Below, piece by piece: positions 51,154-60,596 of a stretch of DNA of 64,000 nt. Source of the stretch: Nucisporomicrobium flavum. GTDB taxonomy: Bacteria; Actinomycetota; Actinomycetes; Mycobacteriales; Micromonosporaceae. Where the stretch lies: contig NZ_JADMLH010000003.1 in assembly GCF_016464385.1 (NCBI RefSeq), positions 489,724-553,723 on the forward strand. Direction: 5' to 3'. The stretch's first letter is position 1, and each line of letters opens with the position of its first letter. The position numbers and the translations under genes are program-made. The notes beneath the pieces are model-generated. The model saw only the letters and a program-made list of their open reading frames with translations. It was not told the DNA's origin and did not search any database.

Positions 51154-52671
51154 TCAGCGTTGGTAGACGCGTACGTAGTCCACGACGAAGTCGGCCGGGA
51201 ACCGGGTGCCGCTGTCCGGGTTGCCGAGCCAGCCGCCGACCTGGAAGTTCAGCCGCAGGTTGTACGGCTTGTTGAACGCCTTGTCGTACCACGGGGTGGT
51301 GCTGCGGTCCCGCGTCCACACCAGCTTGCCGTCGATGTACCACTTGAGGGCGTTGGCGTCCCATTCGGTGGTGTACGTGTGGAAGCCGTCGCCCGGGTAC
51401 CCGCCGCCGGGCAGCGCGATCCGGGTGTCCTGCTTGACCGGCGAATAGTCGAAGAAGATGGCCGCGGTGGACTTGTCGTACCAGTCCCGGCCGCCGGGCA
51501 GCTCGGTCACGTCGATCTCGCCGTTGCCGCCGTCGTCGGGCCGCAGCCAGAACGCCGGCCACAGGCCCTGGGACGTCTCCGGCTTGTTCGGCGACTTGGC
51601 GCGGATCTCGAAGCGCCCGTACTTCCACGACGCCTTGCCGATGGTGTCCAGGTACGACTGGGTGAACTGCCGGTTCTGCGAGCTGCAGGTGGCGCTCTCG
51701 CGCAGGGCCCGCAGGGTGAGGTTGCCGCCGCCGACGAAGGTGTTCTTCGGGTCGTCCACGTTGCAGCCGAGGTCGATGTCGCGGCCCTCGTTGTCGCGCA
51801 GGTTCCACTTCGAGCGGTCGACCGTGCCGCCGTCGAACTCGTCGGCCCACACCTGCCGCCAGCCCGTGGGCGGGGCGGGTGCCGTCGTGGCGGCCGGCGG
51901 TCTGGTGGCCGGGGCGGTGGTGCTCTTCGTCGGCTCCGGCGCCTTGGTCGTGGTGGGCGGCGCGCTCGCCGGCGGCGTGGTGGTCGCCGTGGCCGCCGGC
52001 GGCAGCACGGTCGCGGGCGTGGTCGGCGTGGCCGTCGGCTTCGTCTCGGTGTCGTACGACAGCACGAGCTGCGGGTGCAGGTTCTCCTTCGAGTTCTCCC
52101 GGGACGCCCAGTAGACCCGGGTGTTGTAGCTCTCCTGCGACAGCGCGAACGTGTACGTGCCGTTGCCCTGCACGGAACGGGAGACGTCGAACTCGTTGTA
52201 GCCCTTCTTGACCTCGTCCAGCGCCTCGAGCGAGCGGGCGGCCGCGAGCCTGGCCTCGTTGGCGGCCGCGCTGAGGTCGCCCGGGACCGCGCGGGCCACG
52301 ATGCGGGCGGCGAAGTCGTTCCAGGCGTACACCCGCAGCGTCGCCTTGACCCGGGTGGCGTTGGCCGGCAGCTTGTCCACGGCGAACTGCAGGGTGGCGT
52401 CGCGCCGCCCCCGCGGGTTGCTGTCGCACAGCGTCGGGCAGCTGGCCAGCGTCGTCTTCATGCTGTTGTCGCCGTCCTGCGGCACCTGGGTGAGGGTGGT
52501 GTCGGCCACCGGGTACAGGGTCAGTCCGTTGTCGTCGTCCGCGAACACCGGCACGAGCGTCGCGGCGGTCAGGGCCGCGACGGCCGTTCCGATGATGGTC
52601 AGCGATCGGGTGCTACGGATCCCCCGTCGCGGTGCCGGCGCGTGGGCCGGCACGTGCGCCCTGCGCAACAT
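51154..52671 (-). CDS. Secreted GH16 endo-beta-glucanase (laminarinase-like)
   Basis: A 505-residue secreted enzyme. A signal segment (LTIIGTAVAALTAATLVPVFA) leads to a DNRLRE/CBM96-like beta domain at about residues 50-205 (DTTLTQVPQDGDNSMKTTLA, YNEFDVSRSVQGNGTYTFAL). A Thr/Pro/Ala-rich linker follows, then GH16 from about residue 270 (VWADEFDGGTVDRSKWNLRDNEG). The catalytic motif GEIDVTELPG is the ExDxxE form of laminarinase-type GH16 enzymes. ATG 52671 follows GAAGGAC. It could cut environmental beta-glucan or the cell's own exopolysaccharide; context alone cannot decide. Confidence 0.92.
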   Translation of the reverse strand: MLRRAHVPAHAPAPRRGIRSTRSLTIIGTAVAALTAATLVPVFADDDNGLTLYPVADTTLTQVPQDGDNSMKTTLASCPTLCDSNPRGRRDATLQFAVDKLPANATRVKATLRVYAWNDFAARIVARAVPGDLSAAANEARLAAARSLEALDEVKKGYNEFDVSRSVQGNGTYTFALSQESYNTRVYWASRENSKENLHPQLVLSYDTETKPTATPTTPATVLPPAATATTTPPASAPPTTTKAPEPTKSTTAPATRPPAATTAPAPPTGWRQVWADEFDGGTVDRSKWNLRDNEGRDIDLGCNVDDPKNTFVGGGNLTLRALRESATCSSQNRQFTQSYLDTIGKASWKYGRFEIRAKSPNKPETSQGLWPAFWLRPDDGGNGEIDVTELPGGRDWYDKSTAAIFFDYSPVKQDTRIALPGGGYPGDGFHTYTTEWDANALKWYIDGKLVWTRDRSTTPWYDKAFNKPYNLRLNFQVGGWLGNPDSGTRFPADFVVDYVRVYQR

Positions 52672-52863
52672 CGTGTCCTTCTCGGGTAGGTGTCTCGGTC
52701 CCGGCCAGGTCCCCTGTGGCCGGTCGTCGCCGAGCGTAACCTCGACAACCACCGGTGACGACCCTCGATCGGGCGGGCTAACCCGGGTTTAAGGTTGTCC
52801 TAATGCCAACCTCCGGCCGATCGGCTGTCCCGGGCCCGGCCGGGGTCCCAGTATTCTGCCGCG

Positions 52864-53520
52864 ATGAACCTGCACTCCCTGCGCTGGCGGCTCGTCGATC
52901 GGCCCGATTCCTGGGGCGCCAAGCGCCGGGAGGCGCGGTCCCGCTGGTTGGCGGAGACCTTTCCCGAGTTGTCCGAGATGTCGGTGGTGGACCTCGGCGG
53001 CCGCGTGGGATTCTGGCGCCAGCTGCCCGTCCGCCCGAAGCACGTCCACGTGGTCAACCTGGAGCCGGCGCCGGCCGAGCTGCCGGACTGGGTCGAGGTC
53101 GACCACGGCGACGCCTGCGAGCTGCCCCCGGAGATCGCCGCCCGGCGCTACGACCTCGTGTTCAGCAACTCGGTCATCGAGCACGTCGGCGGGCACGAGC
53201 GCCGGCTGCGCTTCGCCGAGTCCGTGCACGCCCTCGCCCCGGCGCACTGGGTGCAGACGCCGTACCGGTATTTCCCGATCGAGCCGCACTGGATCGCGCC
53301 GGGCATGCAATTCCTCCCTGTCGCCGCCCGCCGCGAGGTCGCGCGCAAGTGGCCGCTCGCTTACACGCCGGGCCGTACGCGCGAGGAGGCCCTCTCCCGC
53401 GTTTTGTGGACCGAATTGGTGGACAAGACGCAGATGCGCTCGTACTTCCCCGAGTCGATCCTGCGCAGTGAGCGGGTCATGGGCCTGACGAAATCCCTGA
53501 TCGCCTTCAAGCGGGGGTGA
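52864..53520 (+). CDS. Class I SAM-dependent methyltransferase
   Basis: A 218-residue soluble methyltransferase. Motif I is VVDLGGRVGFWRQLP. The acidic position after strand 2 is in NLEPAPAELPDWVEVDHGD, and motif IV is YDLVFSNSVIEHVGGHERRLRFAESVHAL. The C-terminal region (WVQTPYRYFPIEPHWIAPGMQFL) matches Methyltransf_11-like enzymes found in glycan clusters. The acceptor is unknown. It is monocistronic with a terminator downstream. Confidence 0.88.
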   Translation: MNLHSLRWRLVDRPDSWGAKRREARSRWLAETFPELSEMSVVDLGGRVGFWRQLPVRPKHVHVVNLEPAPAELPDWVEVDHGDACELPPEIAARRYDLVFSNSVIEHVGGHERRLRFAESVHALAPAHWVQTPYRYFPIEPHWIAPGMQFLPVAARREVARKWPLAYTPGRTREEALSRVLWTELVDKTQMRSYFPESILRSERVMGLTKSLIAFKRG

Positions 53521-53532
53521 CTTCCGGAATTC

Positions 53533-53564
53533 GCGAGGGGTGAGGCCGTGGGCCCACCCCTCGC
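53533..53564 (+). terminator. Hairpin terminator after the methyltransferase gene
   Basis: GCGAGGGGTG (53533-53542) pairs with CACCCCTCGC (53555-53564), with an inner GGCC/GGCC stem. It lies 12 bases past the stop. Confidence 0.75.
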
Positions 53565-53791
53565 TGGCGTATGCCCTGACCAGCGCAACCTCCGCCGTTC
53601 GGAGGGGGAGGAAGTCGGCGCAAAGTCCCGTGGAAGGGGCTATCCGACCGAAAAGTCCATTTCCCCCACACCCCCGCAAATCCCTGGTTACAGTACGGTC
53701 GGCGCAGTTCCCAAGTGCGAGCTTTGTCCCCGCGCTTCACGGGCCGCGCCGAACCGGCCTGCGCCGGCGCTCCACAAGCCGTCGCGTGCGG

Positions 53792-53870
53792 CACCGAGAA
53801 AGGCAAACCCGTCGAGAGGCGGGGACGCAAAGCCAGGGACCTCCCGAGCGGGAGGCGGCCCAGCCGCCGA
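53792..53870 (+). promoter_or_regulatory. Cyclic di-GMP-I (GEMM) riboswitch
   Basis: The conserved core is present: GGCAAACC at 53802-53809, then a CCCGTC/GGCGGG stem capped by a GAGA (GNRA) tetraloop, then GACGCAAAGCC at 53824-53834. A second hairpin (CCTCCC-GAGC-GGGAGG) and a GGCGGC/GCCGCC closing stem follow. The closing stem ends next to the ribosome site GGAGA at about 53871-53875, 10 bases before the Calx-beta gene start. This suggests control of translation. The 3' part deviates from the best-known examples. The upstream 230 bases contain a terminator and presumably the promoter. Confidence 0.82.
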
Positions 53871-53885
53871 AGGAGACAGAAGTAC

Positions 53886-56759
53886 ATGCGCTATCAACCA
53901 GCCCATGCGGCCAAGAGCGGCTCGGTACCGTTCATGCTGCGTGGACCCAAGTCGGTCCGGACGGTCCTCTCGGCCGCCGTCGCCGGTGCGATCGCCTTCG
54001 CCCCGGCCGTCCTCATCAGCGCGCCCGCCCAGGCCGCACCGCTCGCCGGCTTCACCTTCGCCGACAACTCGATCAGCACGACCGAGGGCGGCGACCTGGT
54101 CTTCGAGCTCGTCCGTACCGCGGACGCCAGCCCGCTGAGCTCCACGAACCTGACCTGGACGGTCAGCACGGGCACCGGCCCGACGGACGCGACGGTCGAC
54201 GAGGACTACACGGACGTCGGGACTGGCACCGTCACGTTCGCCGCCGACAACTCGGCGCCGTACGGCGGCGACAGCCAGTTCCTCACCGTGCAGACGCTGC
54301 AGGACACCCTCGACGAGAACGTCGAAACCTTCACGCTCACCGTGACGGACACCAATGGCGACACGCTCGAGGCCGAGGGCCGGATCTCCGACGACGACGC
54401 CGCCCCGCACTACGCGCTGTTCGTCGACGACCCGTCGCCCTCCGAGGACATCAACGGCGGCGTGGTCAACATCACGGCGGAGCTGGACGCCATCTCCGGC
54501 AAGGACGTCACGATCCCCGTGACCGTCACGCCGGGCACGGCGAAGCTGGGCGCCGCCCAGGACTACACGTTCACCCCGGGCTCGATCACCATCCCGGCCG
54601 GTACGAACACCAGCACGTCGCTGTCGATCTCCATCGTCGACGACGACCTGTACGAGGAGTCGGGCCAGACCCTCACCGTCCAGGGCGGCACGAACGCCTC
54701 CGTCACCGGCACCGACTCGGCGCCCGTGACGATCATGGACGACGAAGAGCAGCCGGAGATCGACGTCGCCTCCACGACCGTCGCGGAGGGCGGCACGCTG
54801 GCGTTCGGCGCCACCCTGAGCGGTCCCTCGGAGCGTCCGGTCACCGCCACCTGGACGGCGGCCGATGGCCCCGGCTCGGACGCGCCCAACTCGACGCACG
54901 GCACCGCCAAGGCGGGCTCGGACTACACCGCGGCGACCGGCACCGTCACGTTCCCGGCGGCCACGTCGAACACCACGGTGCCCGGCAACACCGCGCAGAC
55001 GATCAGCGTCAAGACGGTCTCGGACCAGATCAACGAGGACGACGAGGACATGCATGTCGTCCTCACCAACCCGACGATCGCCACCATCGGCGACGCTCAG
55101 GCGACGGGTTCGATCACCGACAACGACCCGCTCCCGACGGCGACCCTGTCGCCCACCACGGACATCACCGAGGGCAACGGCGGGCGTACGGCCAAGACCT
55201 ACACGGTCAAGCTGAACCGTGAGTCGGGCCAGACCGTCACCGTGAACTACGACGTCCGCACGGGCGGCGGGTCGGCCACGGAGGTCGAGGACTTCTTCGC
55301 CACCTCCGGCAAGCTGACGTTCAAGCCGGGTGAGCTGAGCAAGACCTTCACCGTGGACGTCGTGGGCGACAACGTCGACGAGCCGGGCAACTCGAACCGC
55401 GAGGACTTCGAGATCGCGCTGTCGAGCTCGACGGCGGACGTGACCAACAACGGCACCGCCGGCGTGGTCAGCGTCAACATCCTCGACGACGACGCGACGC
55501 CGACCTTCACGGTGGCTCCGATCACCATGCAGGAGGGCGACACCAGCTCGGTCGTGGTGTTCCCGGTCAAGCTGTCCAACCCCAGCGACACCGCCACCAC
55601 CTTCACCCTGACCGACGTCCCGGGCAGCGCGACCAACTCGGGCAACGACCCGGGCGACATCGACTACGACCTGGTGCAGGGCACCGTCACCATCCCGGCG
55701 CGGCAGACCACGGGGTACCTGTACTTCCTGGTCACCGGCGATGACGTGTACGAGACCAACGAGCAGATGAAGGTCACGCTCGCGCCCTCGGGCAACATCA
55801 CGGCGGGCAACAAGGACGCGAACCTGACGATCCTCAACGACGACGACGCGCCGTCGCTCGAGGTCGTCTCCGCGGTCGGTGAAGAGGGTGACACCGTGAA
55901 CGTCATGGGTGTCGTCACCGGCACCGCGCAGGACGACACGGTCTTCAACATCAACTTCGCCGGCTCGTCGGTCAACGGCAGCACCGCCGCCTCGGTGAAC
56001 GACTTCACCAACCCGGGCACGGTCTCGAAGACCGTGGACGGCGGCACGCTCTCCGGCAGCCCGGTGATGATCACGTCGCTCGACCTGCTCCAGGACACCA
56101 CGCCCGAGGGCCCTGAGACGATCCTCGCCTCCGGCAACGCGGTCAACGGCTCGGTCGTCAACGGCGTCATCACCATCGCGGCCAGCGACGGCGGCACGCC
56201 GGCTCCGGCGCCGACCCTGGCGTCGTCGGCGAGCTTCCGCCTGGGCGTCGGCTCGCTGCGGCTGAGCGGTACGGCCGCCGCCGGCCAGACCGTGACGCTG
56301 TGGGGTACGCCGATCGGCGCGCCCGAGGACAAGGCGTGGCAGAACCTCGGCACCACCACGGCCAACTCCAACGGCGGGTACGTCTTCTTCCCGCGGTTCA
56401 CGACGACCGGCTGGTGGTTCCGGACGGCCGTGGGCGACCAGCAGTCCAACGCGGTCAAGGTGTACCTGAAGGAGGACCCGGACTTCTTCACCCGGTCCTA
56501 CAGCAAGGGCACCGCGACCCTGATCGCCTACGGTGACCCGCGCGTCGCCGGCCTGTCGGTCCGCTTCCTGCGCGCCAACAGCAACGGCACGTGGAGCACG
56601 GTCGGCACCGGCGTCCTCGACGCCAACGGCAAGTTCTCCAAGACGCTCACCGGCCTCAAGTCCGGCGCGTCGTACCTCTACAAGGCGACGATCTACGGCG
56701 ACGGCGACGTCGGCCTGATGACGAACACCTCGGTGAGCTCCCGCATCCGGGTGCGCTGA
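53886..56759 (+). CDS. Secreted Calx-beta repeat surface protein under riboswitch control
   Basis: A 957-residue secreted protein. A signal peptide ends at about residue 50 (APAVLISAPAQAA). About six Calx-beta-type domains follow, each ending in a Ca-binding-like acidic turn (ISDDDAAP, IMDDEEQP, ITDNDPLP, ILDDDATP, ILNDDDAP) and each with DYT/DFF and VDE/DENVE motifs. The C-terminal about 180 residues (LGVGSLRLSGTAAAGQTVTLWGTPIG) form a different strand-rich domain. There is no LPXTG or membrane anchor. Calx-beta proteins act in Ca-dependent adhesion. Control by a c-di-GMP riboswitch fits a biofilm or attachment role, which is inferred. Confidence 0.88.
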   Translation: MRYQPAHAAKSGSVPFMLRGPKSVRTVLSAAVAGAIAFAPAVLISAPAQAAPLAGFTFADNSISTTEGGDLVFELVRTADASPLSSTNLTWTVSTGTGPTDATVDEDYTDVGTGTVTFAADNSAPYGGDSQFLTVQTLQDTLDENVETFTLTVTDTNGDTLEAEGRISDDDAAPHYALFVDDPSPSEDINGGVVNITAELDAISGKDVTIPVTVTPGTAKLGAAQDYTFTPGSITIPAGTNTSTSLSISIVDDDLYEESGQTLTVQGGTNASVTGTDSAPVTIMDDEEQPEIDVASTTVAEGGTLAFGATLSGPSERPVTATWTAADGPGSDAPNSTHGTAKAGSDYTAATGTVTFPAATSNTTVPGNTAQTISVKTVSDQINEDDEDMHVVLTNPTIATIGDAQATGSITDNDPLPTATLSPTTDITEGNGGRTAKTYTVKLNRESGQTVTVNYDVRTGGGSATEVEDFFATSGKLTFKPGELSKTFTVDVVGDNVDEPGNSNREDFEIALSSSTADVTNNGTAGVVSVNILDDDATPTFTVAPITMQEGDTSSVVVFPVKLSNPSDTATTFTLTDVPGSATNSGNDPGDIDYDLVQGTVTIPARQTTGYLYFLVTGDDVYETNEQMKVTLAPSGNITAGNKDANLTILNDDDAPSLEVVSAVGEEGDTVNVMGVVTGTAQDDTVFNINFAGSSVNGSTAASVNDFTNPGTVSKTVDGGTLSGSPVMITSLDLLQDTTPEGPETILASGNAVNGSVVNGVITIAASDGGTPAPAPTLASSASFRLGVGSLRLSGTAAAGQTVTLWGTPIGAPEDKAWQNLGTTTANSNGGYVFFPRFTTTGWWFRTAVGDQQSNAVKVYLKEDPDFFTRSYSKGTATLIAYGDPRVAGLSVRFLRANSNGTWSTVGTGVLDANGKFSKTLTGLKSGASYLYKATIYGDGDVGLMTNTSVSSRIRVR

Positions 56760-56777
56760 CCCTCCAGAGCAACAAAC

Positions 56778-56808
56778 GAACGGGGCGGCCCATCGGGCCG
56801 CCCCGTTC
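56778..56808. terminator. Bidirectional hairpin terminator
   Basis: A perfect 14-bp inverted repeat, GAACGGGGCGGCCC and GGGCCGCCCCGTTC, around ATC. It lies between the convergent Calx-beta and ABC exporter genes and could serve both. Confidence 0.85.
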
Positions 56809-56821
56809 CGTGTCCGCGGTG

Positions 56822-58774
56822 TCAGTCGACCTCGACCGCGGCCTGGGCGAACTGCGCCGAGTAGAGCCGGGCGTACGCGCCACCCGCGGCGATGAGCTCG
56901 TCGTGGGTGCCCTGCTCGACGATCGCGCCGGACTCCATCACCAGGATCACGTCGGCGTCGCGGATGGTGGACAGCCGGTGCGCGATGACGAACGACGTGC
57001 GGCCCGAGCGCAGCGTGGTCATCGCCCGCTGGATCAGCACCTCGGTACGGGTGTCGACCGAGCTTGTGGCCTCGTCGAGGATCAGGATGCTCGGCTCGGC
57101 GAGGAACGCCCGGGCGATCGTGATCAGCTGCTTCTCGCCCGCCGAGACGTTGCCGCCCTCCTCGTCTATCACGGTGTCCATGCCGTCGGGCAGGGACCGG
57201 ACGAAGCGGTCGACGTGGGCGGCCTCGGCGGCACCCGCCACATCGGACGGTGTGGGCGCGTCGGCGCCGTACGCGATGTTCTCCGCGATCGTCCCCCCGA
57301 ACAGCCAGGTGTCCTGCAGCACCATCCCCATGTGCTCGCGCAGCTCCGGCCGCGGCAGACTGGCGATGTCCACGCCGTCGAGCGTGATCCGCCCGGATGT
57401 CACGTCGTAGAAGCGCATCAGCAGGTTGACGAGCGTGGTCTTGCCGGCGCCCGTCGGCCCGACGATCGCGACGGTCTGGCCGGGCTCCACGCTGAACGAC
57501 AGGTTCTCGATCAGCGGCTTGTCCGGCGTGTAGCGGAACGACACGTTCTCGAAGGCGACCCGCCCCTCGAACCGGCGGTGACCGGTGGAGGCCGGGTCCG
57601 GCTCCTGCTCCTCCGCGTCGAGCAGGGCGAACACCCGCTCCGCCGAGGCCACGCCGGACTGCACCAGGTTGGCCATGCTCGCCACCTGGGTCAGCGGCTG
57701 GCTGAACTGCCGCGAGTACTGGATGAAGGCCTGCACGTCGCCCAGCGACAGCGAGCCCGAGGCCACCCGCAGGCCGCCCACCACGGCGACGAGCACGTAG
57801 TTGACGTTGCTGATGAACATCATGGCCGGCTGGATCAGGCCCGAGATGAACTGGGCGCGGAAGCTGGACGCGTACAGCCTGGTGTTGTGCTCCTCGAAGG
57901 TCGCGGCCGCCTCCTTGCCGCGACCGAAGACCTTGACCAGCGCGTGGCCGGTGAACATCTCCTCGATGTGCCCGTTGAGCTTGCCCGTCGTCGCCCACTG
58001 GGCGACGAACTGCGGCTGCGAGCGCTTACCGATGCGGGTGGTCACCCACACCGAGACGGGTACGGTGATCAGCGCGATCAGCGCCAGCAGCGGCGAGATC
58101 CAGAACATCACCCCGAGCACGCCGATGATCGTGAGCAGCGCCGTGACGAGCTGGGCGAAGGTCTGTTGCAGGGTCTGGGCGATGTTGTCGGTGTCGTTGG
58201 TGGCCCGGCTCAGCACTTCACCGCGGGGCTGTTTGTCGAAGTAGGACAGCGGCAGCCGGGACAGCTTCGCCTCCACGTCCTCGCGCAACCGGAAGACCGT
58301 GGCCTGCACGACGCGGGCGGTGAGCCGGCCCTGCATCACGCCGAACACCCACGCGGCCAGGTAGACGGCGAGCACCCACAGCAGGATCTGGCCGAGCCGG
58401 TCGAAGTCGACGCCCCGGCCGGGCACGATGTCCATGGCGGCGAGCATGTCGGCGCGGTTCATCTCGCCCCGCGCCCGCAACTGCTCGACGATCTGCTCCT
58501 TCGGCACCCCGGCGGGCAGGCTCTTGCCGACGATGCCGTCGAAGATCACGTCCGTGGCGTGGCCGAGGATGCGCGGGCCTGCGACGGACAGCGCCACGCT
58601 GGCGATGCCCAGCAGCATCACGAGCGCCACGAGGGCACGCTGCGGGCGCAGCATGCCGAGCAGCCGCTTGCTGGAACCCTTGAAGTCCTGGAGCTTCTCG
58701 GCCGGCATGCCGCCGGCCATCATCCGCGCCGGACCGCCCATCGGCGGCGCCGGCCTCCTCGTCGGCGCGGTCAC
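56822..58774 (-). CDS. ABC exporter half-transporter (canonical ATPase site)
   Basis: A 650-residue TMD-NBD multidrug-type exporter subunit. Six membrane helices are followed by the NBD: Walker A IVGPTGAGKTTLVNL, signature NVSAGEKQLITIARAF, Walker B ILILDEATSSVD with the catalytic Glu. GTG 58774 has AGGAGG nine bases upstream. It pairs with the next-upstream half-transporter, whose ATPase site is degenerate. It is the last gene of the TetR-led operon. Confidence 0.94.
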   Translation of the reverse strand: MTAPTRRPAPPMGGPARMMAGGMPAEKLQDFKGSSKRLLGMLRPQRALVALVMLLGIASVALSVAGPRILGHATDVIFDGIVGKSLPAGVPKEQIVEQLRARGEMNRADMLAAMDIVPGRGVDFDRLGQILLWVLAVYLAAWVFGVMQGRLTARVVQATVFRLREDVEAKLSRLPLSYFDKQPRGEVLSRATNDTDNIAQTLQQTFAQLVTALLTIIGVLGVMFWISPLLALIALITVPVSVWVTTRIGKRSQPQFVAQWATTGKLNGHIEEMFTGHALVKVFGRGKEAAATFEEHNTRLYASSFRAQFISGLIQPAMMFISNVNYVLVAVVGGLRVASGSLSLGDVQAFIQYSRQFSQPLTQVASMANLVQSGVASAERVFALLDAEEQEPDPASTGHRRFEGRVAFENVSFRYTPDKPLIENLSFSVEPGQTVAIVGPTGAGKTTLVNLLMRFYDVTSGRITLDGVDIASLPRPELREHMGMVLQDTWLFGGTIAENIAYGADAPTPSDVAGAAEAAHVDRFVRSLPDGMDTVIDEEGGNVSAGEKQLITIARAFLAEPSILILDEATSSVDTRTEVLIQRAMTTLRSGRTSFVIAHRLSTIRDADVILVMESGAIVEQGTHDELIAAGGAYARLYSAQFAQAAVEVD

Positions 58775-58859
58775 GCTGTGCCTCCTGTTGGCATGCCTTC
58801 CTGGCCCTCGCGCTTGCGGCCGTGGTCTGCCGCCGGCGGGTGAGGCTCGGTGCAGTCAG

Positions 58860-60596
58860 TCATGCCGCTGCCTCCTGCTCGGTGAGCTGAGAAAGGACGA
58901 TCTCGCGGTAGGTCTCGTTGGTGTCCATGAGCTCCGTGTGGGTGCCGGTGCCGACGACCAGGCCGTTGTCGAGGACCACGATGCGGTCGGCGTCGCGGAT
59001 CGTGCTGACCCGCTGCGCCACGATCACCACCGTCGCGTCCGCGGTCTGCCGGGCCAGCGCCGCCCGCAGCGCCGCATCGGTGGCGTAGTCCAGGGCGGAG
59101 AACGAGTCGTCGAACAGGTAGATCTCCGGCCGGTGCACGAGCACCCGCGCGATGGCGAGGCGCTGGCGCTGGCCGCCGGAGACGTTCGTGCCGCCCTGCG
59201 CGATCGGCGCGTCGAGGCCGCCCTCCATCCGCTCGACGAAGTCGCGGGCCTGCGCCACCTCGAGCGCCGCCCACAGCTGCTCGTCGGTCGCGTCCGGGTT
59301 GCCGTACCGCAGGTTCGACCCGACCGTGCCGCTGAACAGGTACGGCTTCTGCGGCACCAGCCCGACCGTCCGGGACAGCAGCCCGGGGTCCAGGTCGCGG
59401 ACGTTCACCCCGTCGACGAGCACCTCGCCGCCGGTCGCGTCGAACAGCCGGGGCACCAGGCCGAGCAGCGTGGTCTTGCCCGAGCCGGTGCTGCCGATGA
59501 CCGCGGTGACCTCGCCGGGACGGGCCGCGAGGCTGACGCCGGAGAGCACCGGCGCCTCGGCACCGGGGTAGTGGAAGTCGGCCCCGCGCAGCTCCAGGTA
59601 GCCGTGCCGGGCGAGCTCGGTGACCGGCTCGGCCGGTACGTGGACCGAGGCGGGGGTGCTCAGCACCTCGTCGATGCGCTCGGCGCAGACCTCGGCGCGC
59701 GGGATCATGACGAACATGAACGTCGCCATCATGATCGCCATGAGGATCTGCATGAGGTAGCTCAGGAACGCGGTGAGCGCGCCGACCTGCATGGCCCCGC
59801 TGTCGATCCGGTGGCCGCCGAACCAGAGCACCGCGACGCTGGACACGTTCACGACCAGCATGACGGTCGGGAACATCATCGCCATGAGCCGGCCGACGCG
59901 CAGCGAGACGTCGGTGAGCTCCTCGTTGGCGACCCCGTACCGGGCGTGCTCGCGCTCGTCGCGGACGAACGCGCGGATCACCCGGATGCCGGTGATCTGC
60001 TCGCGCATGACCCGGTTGACCTTGTCGATGCGTACCTGCATGGTCCGGAAGAGCGGCCGCATCCGGGCGATGATCAGCGAGACCACGATCAGCAGCACCG
60101 GGACGATCACCAGCAGCAGCGACGACAGCGGCACGTCCTGGCGCAGGGCCAGCAGGATGCCGCCGACGCACATGATCGGCGCGGAGACCATCAGCAGGAA
60201 GGTCATCAGCACCAGCATCTGGACCTGCTGGACGTCGTTGGTGGTCCGTGTGATCAGCGACGGCGCGCCGAACTGGCCGACCTCGCGGGCCGAGAAGTCC
60301 ATGACCTGGCCGAAGATGGCGGCGCGGATGTCGCGGCCCACCCCCATGGCGGTCTGCGCGCCGAAGTACACGGCGGCGACCTGGGCGACGATCTGGACGA
60401 GCGAGACGCCCAGCATCCCGGCGCCCACGCGCAGCACGTAGTCGGTGTCGCCGGGCACCACGCCGTTGTCGATGATGTCGGCGTTCAGGGTGGGCAGGTA
60501 GAGCGTGGCCAGCGTGGCGACGAACTGGAAGAGCACGACCAGAGCGACCGGTCTTCCGTACGGCCTCAGCCGGTCCCGCAGGAGTCGGATCAGCAC
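58860..60596 (-). CDS. ABC exporter half-transporter (degenerate ATPase site)
   Basis: A 578-residue TMD-NBD subunit. Walker A is VIGSTGSGKTTLLGL and the signature is NVSGGQRQRLAIARVL. Walker B is IYLFDDSFSALD, where the catalytic Glu is replaced by Asp. Heterodimeric exporters such as TM287/288 have just this asymmetry. GTG 60596 overlaps the TetR stop by seven bases. Confidence 0.94.
   Translation of the reverse strand: MLIRLLRDRLRPYGRPVALVVLFQFVATLATLYLPTLNADIIDNGVVPGDTDYVLRVGAGMLGVSLVQIVAQVAAVYFGAQTAMGVGRDIRAAIFGQVMDFSAREVGQFGAPSLITRTTNDVQQVQMLVLMTFLLMVSAPIMCVGGILLALRQDVPLSSLLLVIVPVLLIVVSLIIARMRPLFRTMQVRIDKVNRVMREQITGIRVIRAFVRDEREHARYGVANEELTDVSLRVGRLMAMMFPTVMLVVNVSSVAVLWFGGHRIDSGAMQVGALTAFLSYLMQILMAIMMATFMFVMIPRAEVCAERIDEVLSTPASVHVPAEPVTELARHGYLELRGADFHYPGAEAPVLSGVSLAARPGEVTAVIGSTGSGKTTLLGLVPRLFDATGGEVLVDGVNVRDLDPGLLSRTVGLVPQKPYLFSGTVGSNLRYGNPDATDEQLWAALEVAQARDFVERMEGGLDAPIAQGGTNVSGGQRQRLAIARVLVHRPEIYLFDDSFSALDYATDAALRAALARQTADATVVIVAQRVSTIRDADRIVVLDNGLVVGTGTHTELMDTNETYREIVLSQLTEQEAAA

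Noticed and set aside
53688..57998. Long minus-strand open frame across the Calx-beta gene
   Set aside because: It is antisense to a protein with clear signal peptide and domains, its composition is low-complexity, and it crosses a terminator.
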